This document shows positions 43,600 through 52,771 of a DNA stretch of 64,000 nucleotides, piece after piece. This DNA comes from Crocinitomix sp044361315 (GTDB lineage Bacteria; Bacteroidota; Bacteroidia; Flavobacteriales_D; Crocinitomicaceae): contig JBIKJA010000009.1 of the NCBI GenBank assembly GCA_044361315.1, positions 62,001-126,000 on the forward strand, given 5' to 3'. Position 1 is the first letter of the stretch. The number at the start of each line of letters is the position of its first letter. The notes under the pieces were generated by a model. It was not told the DNA's origin, made no database searches, and worked only from the letters and a program-made list of their open reading frames with translations. The position numbers and the translations under genes were made by a program.

Positions 43600-43935
43600 C
43601 TATGGATATGGAGCGTTTTGTTTTTGATTCGACATCGAATTGCATGAATTTGCGGTGATGCCAGATCATTTTTATGGTATTTTGGAAATTGTTGTCGGTG
43701 CCCCCGCGTGGTCGCGCCGAAGACATTGGGTGATATGATGATGGCGTTTAAATCAATTACCACCGTCGAATATATCAAAGGCGTCAAAAATTTAGGATGG
43801 CAATCGTTTGAAAGAAGATTATGGCAACGAAATTATTACGAACACATCATCCGAGATGAATTAGCGTATTTTTCAATTTCCAAGTACATTATCAATAATC
43901 CATCCACCCCCCAACGCTCAAATTTTCGCAATAAT
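43600..43935 (+). pseudogene. second RAYT (IS200-like Y1 transposase) remnant
   Basis: Fragments in different frames can be joined: IELHEFAVMPDHFYGILEIV (degenerate MPNHxHG; the second His replaced by Tyr), then APKTLGDMMMAFKSITTVEY, IKGVKNLGWQSFERRLWQRN and YYEHIIRDELAYFSISKYII, the C-terminal half of a REP-associated transposase. The N-terminus is missing and frames change around 43620-43720. Compared with the copy at 11718-12320 it belongs to a different branch (LWQRNYYEHIIRDE versus FTWQSRFHDHIIRTDE). It abuts the broken TPR gene. Confidence 0.75.
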
Positions 43936-43971
43936 AAATCACAATATATGCCTAAAAAGGACGCAAAGTTG

Positions 43972-43979
43972 TATATTTG
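43972..43979 (+). promoter_or_regulatory. -7 element (TATATTTG) of icmF
   Basis: Exact TAnnTTTG, 26 nt before the icmF ATG. Confidence 0.45.
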
Positions 43980-44005
43980 TTTTTAGTTGAAAATACAGAA
44001 AGATC

Positions 44006-47000
44006 ATGGAAATTGTTGCGCCTTATAAGCCAGTAAATAAAGTACGAATTGTTACCGCCGCCTCCCTTTTTGATGGGCATGATGCTGCGATTAATATCAT
44101 GCGACGTATCATTCAATCGACTGGTTGTGAAGTAATTCATTTGGGGCACGACCGAAGTGTGGATGAGGTGGTGAATTGCGCCATTCAAGAAGACGTTCAA
44201 GCAATTGCCATGACCTCTTACCAAGGTGGACATACAGAGTATTTAAAATACATGTATGATTTATTACATGAAAAAGGTGCTGGACACATAAAAATATTTG
44301 CTGGTGGTGGTGGAACGATTTTACCTACCGAAATTGCAGAATTACAAGCATATGGAATTACACGTATTTATCACCCAGATGATGGACGTGCCATGGGTTT
44401 GCAAGGAATGATTAACGATTTGGTGCAACGTGCCGATTTTCCAGTTGGAGATGTATTAAAAGGAGAGGTTAAAAAACTGGCTAATAAAGAGGTAACCGCT
44501 ATTGCCCGCATGATTAGTGCAGCTGAAAATTTTCCTGAAAATTCAGTAAAAGAAATGGCTGAAGTGCATGAATTAGCGGCAAAAATTACAACCCCAGTGC
44601 TTGGAATTACAGGAACGGGTGGTGCTGGAAAATCTTCGTTGGTAGATGAATTGGTGCGTCGTTTTCTTCTTGATTTTAAAGATAAAACGATCGCCATTGT
44701 GTCTGTCGATCCATCTAAAAGAAAAACGGGTGGTGCTTTATTGGGCGACCGAATTCGAATGAATGCAATCAACAATTCGCGAGTGTATATGCGCTCGTTG
44801 GCAACACGCCAAAGTAATTTGGCACTTAGTAAACACGTGGCAGAGGCCTTGGTCATTTTAAAAGCGGCAAAATTCGATTTGATTGTATTGGAAACCTCTG
44901 GAATTGGGCAATCTGATACAGAAATTATGGATCATTCGGATGTTTCGTTGTATGTAATGACGCCTGAATTTGGTGCAGCTACCCAATTGGAAAAAATTGA
45001 CATGTTGGATTTTGCAGACATCGTTGCCATAAATAAATTTGATAAAAGAGGAGGTTTGGACGCCTTACGTGATGTCAAAAAACAATACGTGCGGAATCAC
45101 CAATTGTGGGAAGCTGATCCAGAATCATTGCCAGTTTACGGAACGATTGCCTCTCAATTTAATGACCCGGGAATGAATACCTTGTACAAGGCGGTGATGA
45201 ATAAGTTGGTGGAGAAAACGGAAGGCAAAGACTTGATTTCTAAAACAACCGCTACTGGCGAAATGTCTGAAAAAATCTTTATAATCCCACCTTCACGCTC
45301 ACGTTATCTTTCTGAAATTACTGAAAATAATAGAGGATACGATCAACAAGTTGGGGAGCAAACAAAAGTTGCGCAACGATTGTTTGGGGTATATAAAACC
45401 ATCGAATCTGTTCTTGGCCAAGCGCCTGAAATGAATGAGTTAGGAATTTCAACGGATGGATTAACCATCAAAGAAAAAGATCAAGTTTTTATCGACCTTT
45501 TACTGAAAGAATTTGCCCGCACCAAAATGGACTTAGATGCCTATAATTGGCAACACATTCTGACGTGGGAAGCCAAGGTAAAAACCTATAAAGATCCGTT
45601 TTACGTCTTTAAAGTGCGGGACAAAGAAATTAAAATCGCTACGCATACCGAATCTTTATCTCACACCCAAGTACCAAAAATTGCATTGCCAAAATATACC
45701 GCTTGGGGCGATTTATTGCGCTGGATTCTCCAAGAAAATGTACCGGGTGAATTCCCGTACACATCTGGTTTATACCCATTTAAACGAACGGGTGAAGATC
45801 CAACCCGAATGTTTGCGGGTGAAGGTGGTCCTGAACGTACCAACAAACGGTTCCATTATGTCAGTTTGGGAATGCCAGCAAAACGCCTTTCAACGGCTTT
45901 CGATTCGGTGACTTTGTATGGAAATGATCCAGCCATTCGCCCAGATATTTATGGAAAAGTTGGAAATTCAGGTGTTTCTATTTGCTGTTTGGACGATGCT
46001 AAAAAATTATATTCAGGATTTGATTTATCAGATGCTTTAACTTCGGTTTCCATGACCATTAACGGGCCTGCCCCGATGTTATTAGGCTTTTTCATGAATG
46101 CGGCCATCGATCAAAACTGTGAAAAATACATACTCGCCAATAATTTAACGGCAGAGGTAGAAGCTAAAATTGCTGAAATCTACCGTGTTAAAGGGGTTAC
46201 TCGTCCTGCTTACCAAGGCGAATTGCCAGAAGGAAACGATGGGTTAGGCTTGTTTTTATTGGGCGTAACAGGCGATCAAGTATTGCCAAAAGAGGTATAC
46301 GAAAAAATAAAAGCAGAGACCCTTTCGCAAGTTAGAGGAACCGTGCAAGCGGATATTTTAAAAGAAGATCAGGCACAAAACACCTGTATTTTCTCCACCG
46401 AATTTGCGTTGCGATTAATGGGCGATGTACAGGAATATTTTATCGATCATAACGTCCGTAATTTCTATTCCGTGTCAATTTCAGGATATCACATCGCAGA
46501 GGCTGGGGCAAACCCAATTACACAATTGGCGCTTACCTTGGCAAATGGGTTTACCTATGTCGAGTATTATTTGAGTCGTGGAATGGACATTGATAAATTT
46601 GGACCGAATTTGTCCTTCTTTTTCTCGAATGGTATCGATCCAGAATATGCTGTAATTGGTAGGGTAGCACGCCGAATTTGGGCAAAAGCGTTGAAAAATA
46701 AATACAAAGCCGATCCGCGTGCGCAAATGTTGAAATACCACATTCAAACCTCTGGCCGTTCGTTACATGCGCAAGAGATTGATTTTAATGATATTCGCAC
46801 AACTTTGCAAGCATTGTATGCTATTTATGACAATTGTAATTCCTTGCATACCAATGCGTACGACGAGGCAATTACCACACCAACCGAGGAATCTGTCCGT
46901 CGTGCAATGGCAATTCAATTGATTATTAACAAGGAGTTAGGATTAACACAAAATGAAAACCCAATTCAAGGGGCATTTATAATTGAAGAATTAACGGACC

Positions 47001-47434
47001 TTGTGGAAGATGCCGTTTTATTGGAGTTTGATCGATTAACAGAGCGGGGCGGCGTGTTAGGTGCCATGGAAACCATGTACCAACGCAGCAAAATTCAAGA
47101 GGAAAGTTTGTACTACGAAACCTTAAAACACAACGGCGAATTTCCAATCATTGGGGTTAATACGTTTTTGAATAAAAATGGCTCACCAACCATCGTTCCA
47201 GCCGAGGTTATCCGTGCAACTGACGAGGAAAAAGCCTATCAAATTACCATGTTGGAGCAACTTCACAAAGCACATGCAAGTAAGGTGGATGCACAATTAA
47301 AAACCATCCAAACCGCAGCCATACACAACGAAAATATTTTTGCACACCTCATGGAAGCTACCAAATTCTGTTCGTTAGGGCAAATTACGGCTGCTTTATT
47401 TGAGGTTGGAGGACAATACCGACGTAATATGTAA
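44006..47434 (+). CDS. icmF: fused B12-dependent acyl-CoA mutase with G-protein chaperone (IcmF type)
   Basis: 1142 residues in the IcmF order. 1-140: cobalamin-binding domain with DGHD (23-26) supplying the His ligand, and IKIFAGGGGTI. About 195-420: MeaB/ArgK-like GTPase with P-loop GTGGAGKS (203-210), VSVDPSKRKTGGALLGDR, ETSGIGQSD and NKFDKRGG. About 560-1142: TIM-barrel mutase domain with YTSGLYPFKRTGEDPTRMFAGEG, SISGYHIAEAGANPITQLA and HTNAYDEAITTPTEESVRRA. It interconverts isobutyryl-CoA and n-butyryl-CoA, or pivalyl/isovaleryl-CoA in some members, using adenosylcobalamin; the GTPase guards cofactor loading. Substrate residues cannot be judged safely by eye. Stand-alone gene with its own promoter. 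Confidence 0.93.
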   Translation: MEIVAPYKPVNKVRIVTAASLFDGHDAAINIMRRIIQSTGCEVIHLGHDRSVDEVVNCAIQEDVQAIAMTSYQGGHTEYLKYMYDLLHEKGAGHIKIFAGGGGTILPTEIAELQAYGITRIYHPDDGRAMGLQGMINDLVQRADFPVGDVLKGEVKKLANKEVTAIARMISAAENFPENSVKEMAEVHELAAKITTPVLGITGTGGAGKSSLVDELVRRFLLDFKDKTIAIVSVDPSKRKTGGALLGDRIRMNAINNSRVYMRSLATRQSNLALSKHVAEALVILKAAKFDLIVLETSGIGQSDTEIMDHSDVSLYVMTPEFGAATQLEKIDMLDFADIVAINKFDKRGGLDALRDVKKQYVRNHQLWEADPESLPVYGTIASQFNDPGMNTLYKAVMNKLVEKTEGKDLISKTTATGEMSEKIFIIPPSRSRYLSEITENNRGYDQQVGEQTKVAQRLFGVYKTIESVLGQAPEMNELGISTDGLTIKEKDQVFIDLLLKEFARTKMDLDAYNWQHILTWEAKVKTYKDPFYVFKVRDKEIKIATHTESLSHTQVPKIALPKYTAWGDLLRWILQENVPGEFPYTSGLYPFKRTGEDPTRMFAGEGGPERTNKRFHYVSLGMPAKRLSTAFDSVTLYGNDPAIRPDIYGKVGNSGVSICCLDDAKKLYSGFDLSDALTSVSMTINGPAPMLLGFFMNAAIDQNCEKYILANNLTAEVEAKIAEIYRVKGVTRPAYQGELPEGNDGLGLFLLGVTGDQVLPKEVYEKIKAETLSQVRGTVQADILKEDQAQNTCIFSTEFALRLMGDVQEYFIDHNVRNFYSVSISGYHIAEAGANPITQLALTLANGFTYVEYYLSRGMDIDKFGPNLSFFFSNGIDPEYAVIGRVARRIWAKALKNKYKADPRAQMLKYHIQTSGRSLHAQEIDFNDIRTTLQALYAIYDNCNSLHTNAYDEAITTPTEESVRRAMAIQLIINKELGLTQNENPIQGAFIIEELTDLVEDAVLLEFDRLTERGGVLGAMETMYQRSKIQEESLYYETLKHNGEFPIIGVNTFLNKNGSPTIVPAEVIRATDEEKAYQITMLEQLHKAHASKVDAQLKTIQTAAIHNENIFAHLMEATKFCSLGQITAALFEVGGQYRRNM

Positions 47435-47533
47435 TACCGAAGACACAAATAATATAGTACAATGTCAATTTCATTTCACTATTTATTTGTAGTTTCGGCA
47501 TTAACCAATCTAAAATTATAAAATAGAATAGCC

Positions 47534-47599
47534 TTTATTGAGTGGATGAAAGACCATGAGCAATTAGATGATGTGTGTGTAATGGGGGTTAAGATCTAA
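47534..47599 (+). pseudogene. possible C-terminal remnant of a lost gene
   Basis: In the 174-bp gap after icmF a short frame reads FIEWMKDHEQLDDVCVMGVK and ends in a stop, with no start. It looks like a protein C-terminus rather than random sequence, but it is too short to identify. The rest of the gap shows nothing. Confidence 0.2.
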
Positions 47600-47608
47600 T
47601 TGTATTAT

Positions 47609-47968
47609 ATGTTTAAAAAATTTTTAGCGCAAAATAAGAACTCGATCATACTAATTGTTGGCTTAATATTGATTTGGGGCATCATCCTTTTTATTAAGCG
47701 CGATCAAACCAGTAAATTATTGGCAAATCCCCAAGTTGGGCAAGTGTATATCTTTCAAGAAGGTGAAAAATTTGCCCCAATGCGTTTGGATAGTATTGTT
47801 GACAATAAACGCTTTATGCGTAACTATGCCTATTTATTTGCCGAGTCAATTCCTCCCAGAGAAATGATTTTAGCCAATGAATTTGACCTCCAATTTTTTG
47901 CAATCTACGAAAAGTCCGAGCTTGACCGTTTGTATGAAAAAGGTAAATTAGTTCGCATTTATCCATAA
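47609..47968 (+). CDS. small membrane-anchored protein
   Basis: 119 residues from the ATG at 47609 (TTG at 47600 is the frame limit). A basic N-terminus and one membrane helix (NSIILIVGLILIWGIILFI, about 10-28) are followed by a soluble domain with VGQVYIFQEGEKFAPMRLDSI and NEFDLQFFAIYEKSELDRLYEKGKLVRIYP. No known family. It is convergent with pckA across a shared terminator. Confidence 0.7.
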   Translation: MFKKFLAQNKNSIILIVGLILIWGIILFIKRDQTSKLLANPQVGQVYIFQEGEKFAPMRLDSIVDNKRFMRNYAYLFAESIPPREMILANEFDLQFFAIYEKSELDRLYEKGKLVRIYP

Positions 47969-47973
47969 AAAAA

Positions 47974-48003
47974 ATAGCCCGCTATGAAAACATAACGGGC
48001 TAT
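47974..48003 (-). terminator. pckA terminator
   Basis: Inverted arms 47974-47986 and 47991-48003 (12 of 13 paired, 4-nt loop). On the minus strand the stem is followed by an 8-T run, so it primarily ends pckA; it also lies just after the convergent membrane-protein gene. Confidence 0.85.
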
Positions 48004-48024
48004 CAAATTATAATTCCTGAATGA

Positions 48025-49638
48025 CTAGGCTGTCACTTTTGCTTTTGGAGCAGCAGCGAGGATTTCATCACTTGCATTTGATTTAAATTGTTCAAAGTTT
48101 GCATTGAACTTATTGGCTAAGATGCTTGCTTTTTCGTCGTAAGCTTCTTTATTTCCCCATGTATTTCTTGGGTTTAAGATTTCAGAAGGAACGTTTTCAC
48201 ATTCATTTGGCATTGCTAAACCAAAAATTTCGTGGGTTGTATAACCTACATTGGCAAGTTTACCTTCTAAAGCAGAAGTAATCATTGCACGGGTGTATTT
48301 TAAGCTGATTCGGTTACCAATTCCGTATTCACCACCAGACCAACCTGTGTTGATTAACCAAACGTTTACTGAATTTTCCGCCATTTTTTTACCTAACATT
48401 TCGGCATACGTTGCTGGATGAAGTGGTAAGAAAGGAGCTCCGAAACAAGCAGAGAAAACTGTTTGTGGTTCTGTAACACCTGCTTCTGTTCCTGCTACTT
48501 TCGCTGTATATCCTGAAATAAAGTGATACATTGCTTGACCAGCCGTTAATTTTGAAATCGGAGGTAAAATCCCTGAAGCATCCGCAGTTAAAAAGAAAAT
48601 ATTTTTTGGAATTCCACCTTTTGATGGTACCATGATATTATCAATAAAGTGGATAGGGTAAGAAACTCGTGTATTTTGAGTGATAGAAGCATCGCTGTAG
48701 TCAGGAGTAGTGGTACCGTTTACAAAGCCAATATTTTCTAAAATTGCACCAAATTTAATTGCATTATAAATTTGTGGTTCTTTTTCAGCAGATAAATCGA
48801 TGGTTTTGGCATAACATCCTCCTTCAAAATTAAAGACACCTTTTGCCGACCAACCATGTTCATCATCGCCAATTAAATGTCTGTTTTCGTCAGAAGATAA
48901 AGTTGTTTTACCTGTACCAGATAAACCAAAAAATACGGCAGTATCACCATCTTTTCCAACGTTTGCAGAGCAATGCATTGACAATACATTTTTCTCGTGA
49001 GGTAAAACAAAATTTAGCACAGAAAAAATTCCTTTTTTAACCTCACCTGTATAACCTGTACCACCGATGATGATCATTTTATCGGTGAAGTTAAGAATCG
49101 CAAAATTATGTTGTCTTGTTCCGTCGATAGCAGGATCTGCCATAAAATCAGGCACACATACAATATGCCAATCCGGGGTAAAATTTGAAATTTCTGCATC
49201 CGAAGGGCGCAAAAACATGTTGTAAGCAAACATATTTGCCCAAGGTGTTTCTGTTACCACACGAATATTTAAACGATACGTTTCATCTGCACAAGCGTAA
49301 GCATCTCTCACATACAAATCACGCCCATTAATATAAGCTTTCATGCGGTTATAAAGGGCAACGTATTTTTCTGTTTCAAATTTTTTGTTGACTTTTCCCC
49401 ACCAAACTGCGTTTTCCGTTTTTGCGTCACAAACGATAAAACGATCTTCTGGAGATCTTCCTGTAAATTCACCTGTTTCGATTGCAAGAGCACCTGTATC
49501 AGTGAGAACACCTTGTCCATTGATGATGGTTTCCTCTACTAATTCTGAAGGAGTAAGGTTCCAGTAGCAATTCCCTAAATTCTTTAAGCCAATTGATTCT
49601 AATGAAGCATTTTCTGCTCTTTTTCCATAATTATTCAT
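48025..49638 (-). CDS. pckA: phosphoenolpyruvate carboxykinase (ATP)
   Basis: 537 residues. Converts oxaloacetate and ATP to PEP and CO2, the first step of gluconeogenesis. Features: GEFTGRSPEDRF (57-68, substrate Arg), GGTGYTGEVKKG, P-loop GLSGTGKT (238-245), GDDEHGW (metal-binding), EITQNTR-type segment seen as DASITQNTRVSYP, and TAKVAGTEAG near the C-terminus. ATP-type (not GTP-type). Single-gene unit with a good promoter and a terminator. Confidence 0.97.
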   Translation of the reverse strand: MNNYGKRAENASLESIGLKNLGNCYWNLTPSELVEETIINGQGVLTDTGALAIETGEFTGRSPEDRFIVCDAKTENAVWWGKVNKKFETEKYVALYNRMKAYINGRDLYVRDAYACADETYRLNIRVVTETPWANMFAYNMFLRPSDAEISNFTPDWHIVCVPDFMADPAIDGTRQHNFAILNFTDKMIIIGGTGYTGEVKKGIFSVLNFVLPHEKNVLSMHCSANVGKDGDTAVFFGLSGTGKTTLSSDENRHLIGDDEHGWSAKGVFNFEGGCYAKTIDLSAEKEPQIYNAIKFGAILENIGFVNGTTTPDYSDASITQNTRVSYPIHFIDNIMVPSKGGIPKNIFFLTADASGILPPISKLTAGQAMYHFISGYTAKVAGTEAGVTEPQTVFSACFGAPFLPLHPATYAEMLGKKMAENSVNVWLINTGWSGGEYGIGNRISLKYTRAMITSALEGKLANVGYTTHEIFGLAMPNECENVPSEILNPRNTWGNKEAYDEKASILANKFNANFEQFKSNASDEILAAAPKAKVTA

Positions 49639-49674
49639 GCGAAAGTATTTTAGCCATTTCTATTTAAAAGAAGA

Positions 49675-49708
49675 CAAAAGTACAATTTTTCATCGGTTTG
49701 CCGTCAAA
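49675..49708 (-). promoter_or_regulatory. pckA promoter (TTTG - 22 nt - TACTTTTG)
   Basis: On the minus strand a -33 TTTG (49705-49708) and an exact -7 TACTTTTG (49675-49682) with 22-nt spacing, 36 nt upstream of the pckA ATG. The best-formed Bacteroidota promoter I see in the window. Confidence 0.6.
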
Positions 49709-49829
49709 TTTTGTGGCTTACTTTTCACCAAGATATTAACCGCACGCCAAAAAGCATTCACATTTTATGGCAGAAAAGGATAATTTTGGTCAATTATCAC
49801 AGGTGGTTCAACGGTGGTTTGATCCACGT

Positions 49830-51197
49830 TTATAAAGGATGAATTCCAAGATTTTTATCCTTGAGTAATTGCATTTTTATAATCGAATGAAAATCGCGGT
49901 TAGTTTCTTGTTTGATTAGAAATTTTTGGAAATTTTCTATTTTTCTTTTTAAAAGAAACCGATGAATGTAGCCAAATCCCTCGTATTGGCCATTTTTTAT
50001 CGACACAAAACTTGATTCGTTCGAACTTCTGCCTTTGTCCACAATTAAAAAGCTTTTGCCATTAAAATTTAAGGTTAGCATCAGTTTTTCAACCCGACCA
50101 TTGTAATTTTCTGCCGATTCTTGTCCTACACAAGCCCCTTTACATTTTTTAATCGAGTGATTAAAGCAAGCCCCCACACGCGTATCTAAATGACACATAC
50201 GCTGGCATAAATCAAATTCTTCTAAATAGTGCTCCAAGTATTTTTTTCCTATCGACAAAGAAGTGAACGTTACCAAAGGAACCTCGGTAAGGTTGTTTTT
50301 TTTGACATGGAGATTTTTGTAGCCATTTTGATCGCTATACAAAAACAGGCCATAATTGAATTGTGTATTTCGCTGAGCGACGTTATAAACGGGCTGATTT
50401 AGTTTGATGGCTTCGGATTCTTGTAAAAGGGCAATTAACTCGCTTCCTGTCAACGCATGGTCGATGTAGGCAATTTTTTCCCGCATTTCCGAGGCCTTGT
50501 CTGTTTTATTGTTTTTTAAATGTTGCTCAACACGCTTTTTTAAGTGGATGCTTTTTCCAATATATATAAGTGTTCGATTGACATCGTAGAATTTATACAC
50601 GCCAATTTTATTCGGAATCTCATCAAGATCATTCACATCAAGGCTTGGATTGAGCAATTTAGTATCCAATTCTTTTTTGATGAAGTTGCCTAATTTCCCT
50701 TTTGATTTGTTATGAAGTAAGGTAAATAATTGACTGGTAGCTCGGGTATCGTCAATCGCTCGGTGATGATTGCTTAAATCAATTCCAAGTTCTTGTGTAA
50801 TGTTTTTTAAACCATAAGATGCTAAGCCGGGAATTAAAATGCGTGCGGTTTGAATTGTGCACAAATGATCCATCCTGAAATCATATCCCAACCGTTTGTA
50901 TTCGCGGCGAACAACGCCATAATCAAAACTCACATTGTGCGCAACGAAAATGGTGCCTTTGGTAAACTCAATGATTTGTTTGGCTACTTCATAAAATTTT
51001 GGCGCATCAAAAACATCGTTGTCGTGAATGCCTGTCAAGCGGGTAATAAAAGGTGAAATTCGTTGTTCTGGATTGATGAAGGTGTGAAAGGTGTCGAGTT
51101 CTTTTTCCCCATCGTGCAATATTATTGCAATTTCAATAATTTTTAGATTTTTTGGTTGTTCACCAGTTGTTTCAATATCAATTATTGCGTAGTTCAA
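49830..51197 (-). CDS. DnaQ-like 3'-5' exonuclease fused to GIY-YIG (UvrC-like) nuclease domain
   Basis: 455 residues. 1-170: DEDD exonuclease (AIIDIETTGEQP, FVAHNVSFDYGVVRREYKRLG, NHHRAIDDTRATSQLF), like the epsilon subunit of DNA polymerase III. About 195-285: GIY-YIG endonuclease (KIGVYKFYDVNRTLIYIGKSIHLKKRVEQH and the catalytic Glu in LLQESEAIKLNQPVYN), as in UvrC and Cho. About 300-455: a C-terminal region with a Cys cluster (CQRMCHL, ACFNHSIKKCKGACVG) also seen in UvrC-type proteins. The fusion is known in Bacteroidota and Actinobacteria and probably acts in DNA repair; its exact step is unproven. Its operon partner is not evident. Confidence 0.88.
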   Translation of the reverse strand: MNYAIIDIETTGEQPKNLKIIEIAIILHDGEKELDTFHTFINPEQRISPFITRLTGIHDNDVFDAPKFYEVAKQIIEFTKGTIFVAHNVSFDYGVVRREYKRLGYDFRMDHLCTIQTARILIPGLASYGLKNITQELGIDLSNHHRAIDDTRATSQLFTLLHNKSKGKLGNFIKKELDTKLLNPSLDVNDLDEIPNKIGVYKFYDVNRTLIYIGKSIHLKKRVEQHLKNNKTDKASEMREKIAYIDHALTGSELIALLQESEAIKLNQPVYNVAQRNTQFNYGLFLYSDQNGYKNLHVKKNNLTEVPLVTFTSLSIGKKYLEHYLEEFDLCQRMCHLDTRVGACFNHSIKKCKGACVGQESAENYNGRVEKLMLTLNFNGKSFLIVDKGRSSNESSFVSIKNGQYEGFGYIHRFLLKRKIENFQKFLIKQETNRDFHSIIKMQLLKDKNLGIHPL

Positions 51198-51223
51198 ACT
51201 TTCCGATCATTAAAGGTGTAAAA

Positions 51224-51550
51224 CTATTGATTTTCGATTAAACTGTTTAGGAATTGAATGTTTTTTTTGTTGTTTAATTCGCCTGCCCCCTCGTGTTTGA
51301 AAATTAGTTGCCCTTTAGAGGTTATGATACAAAGGGTTGGATAACTTTTTATTTCAAAAAAAGTAGGATAACATGTGGTTGAATACAAAAAATCGTATTT
51401 CTTATCCAAACCTGAATTTTGGATAATCTCCGTACTTTCTTCCGTGACCGCGAGAAAATAAAAATCGTCTGGATAAATGGCTTGTAATTCTTTCATTTCG
51501 GCTAGTTCAACCCGACAGGATGGACACCAAGTGACACAGAATCGGTTTTT
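51224..51550 (-). pseudogene. 5'-truncated TlpA-like thioredoxin gene
   Basis: The minus-strand frame can be read from about 51550: KNRFCVTWCPSCRVELAEMK (redox motif CPSC), then LQAIYPDDFYFLAVTEEST, TTCYPTFFEIKSYPTLCIIT (cis-Pro region) and GAGELNNKKNIQFLNSLI to the stop at 51224. A stop lies just before KNRF, and the signal peptide plus first part of the thioredoxin fold are missing. The upstream sequence abruptly becomes the tail of another gene on the opposite strand. A 90-residue product from the internal ATG at 51496 would lack the active-site cysteines, so it is unlikely to function. Confidence 0.75.
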
Positions 51551-51769
51551 TTATTCCCTAATCCCAACCAAGGAAATTTTACTTTTTCGACTACTTCAAG
51601 TAACCCTTTGGGTTTACTTTACGTCTATACGCTAACGGGCCAATTAGTCCATCAAGAAGTAATTACTAGTTCGAATACGGTTTTAAATTTAAACTTGACA
51701 AAAGGACTTTACATTGTTACTTTTGAAAATAATGAAAAATTAACTTCACTAAAAATGATCATCCAATGA
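51545..51769 (+). pseudogene. 5'-truncated T9SS cargo, only the sorting domain left
   Basis: 75 in-frame codons with no start: FPNPNQGNFTFSTT, LYVYTLTGQLVHQEV, LNLTKGLYIVTFENNEKL and a terminal KMIIQ, the complete signature of a type A T9SS C-terminal domain. The passenger domain is absent. It begins at the exact place where the opposite-strand thioredoxin fragment begins. Confidence 0.8.
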
Positions 51770-51855
51770 AATATATACTAGGAATTTGCCTCATAGCAGT
51801 CTCTGTAATTTCCTGTAAAAAAAAGATGTTTATAACTATCCAAGCAGAAAACTAA
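51766..51855 (+). CDS. tiny lipoprotein or remnant
   Basis: 29 residues overlapping the preceding stop by 4 bp (ATGA). MKYILGICLIAVSVISCKKK is a good lipoprotein signal with lipobox VISC, then only 9 more residues. The A8 run directly after the Cys codon is a likely frameshift site, so this may be the start of a broken lipoprotein gene. Confidence 0.35.
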   Translation: MKYILGICLIAVSVISCKKKMFITIQAEN

Positions 51856-51891
51856 AATTGGAATTATCGTTTTAATTGTACCTTAGCACAC

Positions 51892-52590
51892 GTGACAGAA
51901 CGAACGCCTACAATTAATCAAATTGCCTGTGTAAAAACACTTGAAGACTTGCTTTCTGCCTCTTTTTATGGTGATATTAATGCCATTTGTTTAACACGTG
52001 ATTTAAAAGGTGATTTTTCTGAGTTGGTGGAAAAGTTGACCATTTACGGTAATATCACGGCGATAGACGAGGAGGACTTGTTGGAATTAACGCTGAGTGA
52101 GCAAGGTGTTTTGGCGCGTGATATTATTTTGAAAGATCTGAGAACGCTAGAAGCCCAAGGTGCATCTCCAATTCTTAATGTGATTCGGCAGTATGACCGC
52201 GATGAGGTGTTTCCCTTTTTTCCGACAGATGTTTATTCGTATCATGTCGATCGATCGCCGATTCCGCTTGCTACCTTTTTATGTACTTATCATGGTGCTG
52301 CGAGTGAAATTATTCCTAATTCACAAGCCGTTCAAAAGGTTTTGATTCCTGAAATTAGGGACGAATTGAAACAACTATATACAGGTGAAGACGAAGATTT
52401 TGAAGCATTTTTAACCGAAAATTTTTTCGATTTGCATTATCAAGCCGACCTTAATGCCCTGCCAATTAACCTCGGACTTGGTAATTTATGGAAAATTGCC
52501 TGTGAGTATCCCAACAGTGAAGTTCTTCCTTGCCTTCATCGCGCACCTATAGAAAAACCAGGCGAAAAGCGCTTGTTGTTGATTTGTTAA
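51892..52590 (+). CDS. DUF1826-like protein
   Basis: 232 residues from a GTG at 51892. No signal peptide. The central region DVYSYHVDRSPIPLATFLCTYHGAASEII resembles the DUF1826 family, in which a His-Asp pair is followed by a CTY.G segment; the family is often linked to zinc or cobalamin GTPase neighbourhoods, which are not seen here. The end GNLWKIACEYPNSEVLPCLHRAPIEKPGEKRLLLIC contains a PCLHRAP motif that looks like a metal or haem pocket. Function unknown. Confidence 0.6.
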   Translation: MTERTPTINQIACVKTLEDLLSASFYGDINAICLTRDLKGDFSELVEKLTIYGNITAIDEEDLLELTLSEQGVLARDIILKDLRTLEAQGASPILNVIRQYDRDEVFPFFPTDVYSYHVDRSPIPLATFLCTYHGAASEIIPNSQAVQKVLIPEIRDELKQLYTGEDEDFEAFLTENFFDLHYQADLNALPINLGLGNLWKIACEYPNSEVLPCLHRAPIEKPGEKRLLLIC

Positions 52591-52771
52591 ATGTGTGGGA
52601 TTAAAAATAGTATTTCCTGTAACAATTTCGAATGGGTGATTTATAAACTAGAAATATTCAGTAACTTGGTGCCCAATAAATGGGGGATTGAAATGAGGGT
52701 GTTTGGGTTTTAAACGAAGTTAAAGTGGTTTTAATTGAACGGTTTTCTTACTAACAGATTGGGTTGATTGC

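Noticed and set aside
43708..43986. 92-codon frame as an intact small gene.
   Set aside because: It is the C-terminal half of a RAYT with no N-terminus, so it is described as part of the pseudogene.
49767..49835. A 22-residue frame MAEKDNFGQLSQVVQRWFDP.. on the + strand between pckA and the exonuclease gene.
   Set aside because: Starts cleanly but is very short, with no conserved neighbour or promoter element; kept only as a curiosity.
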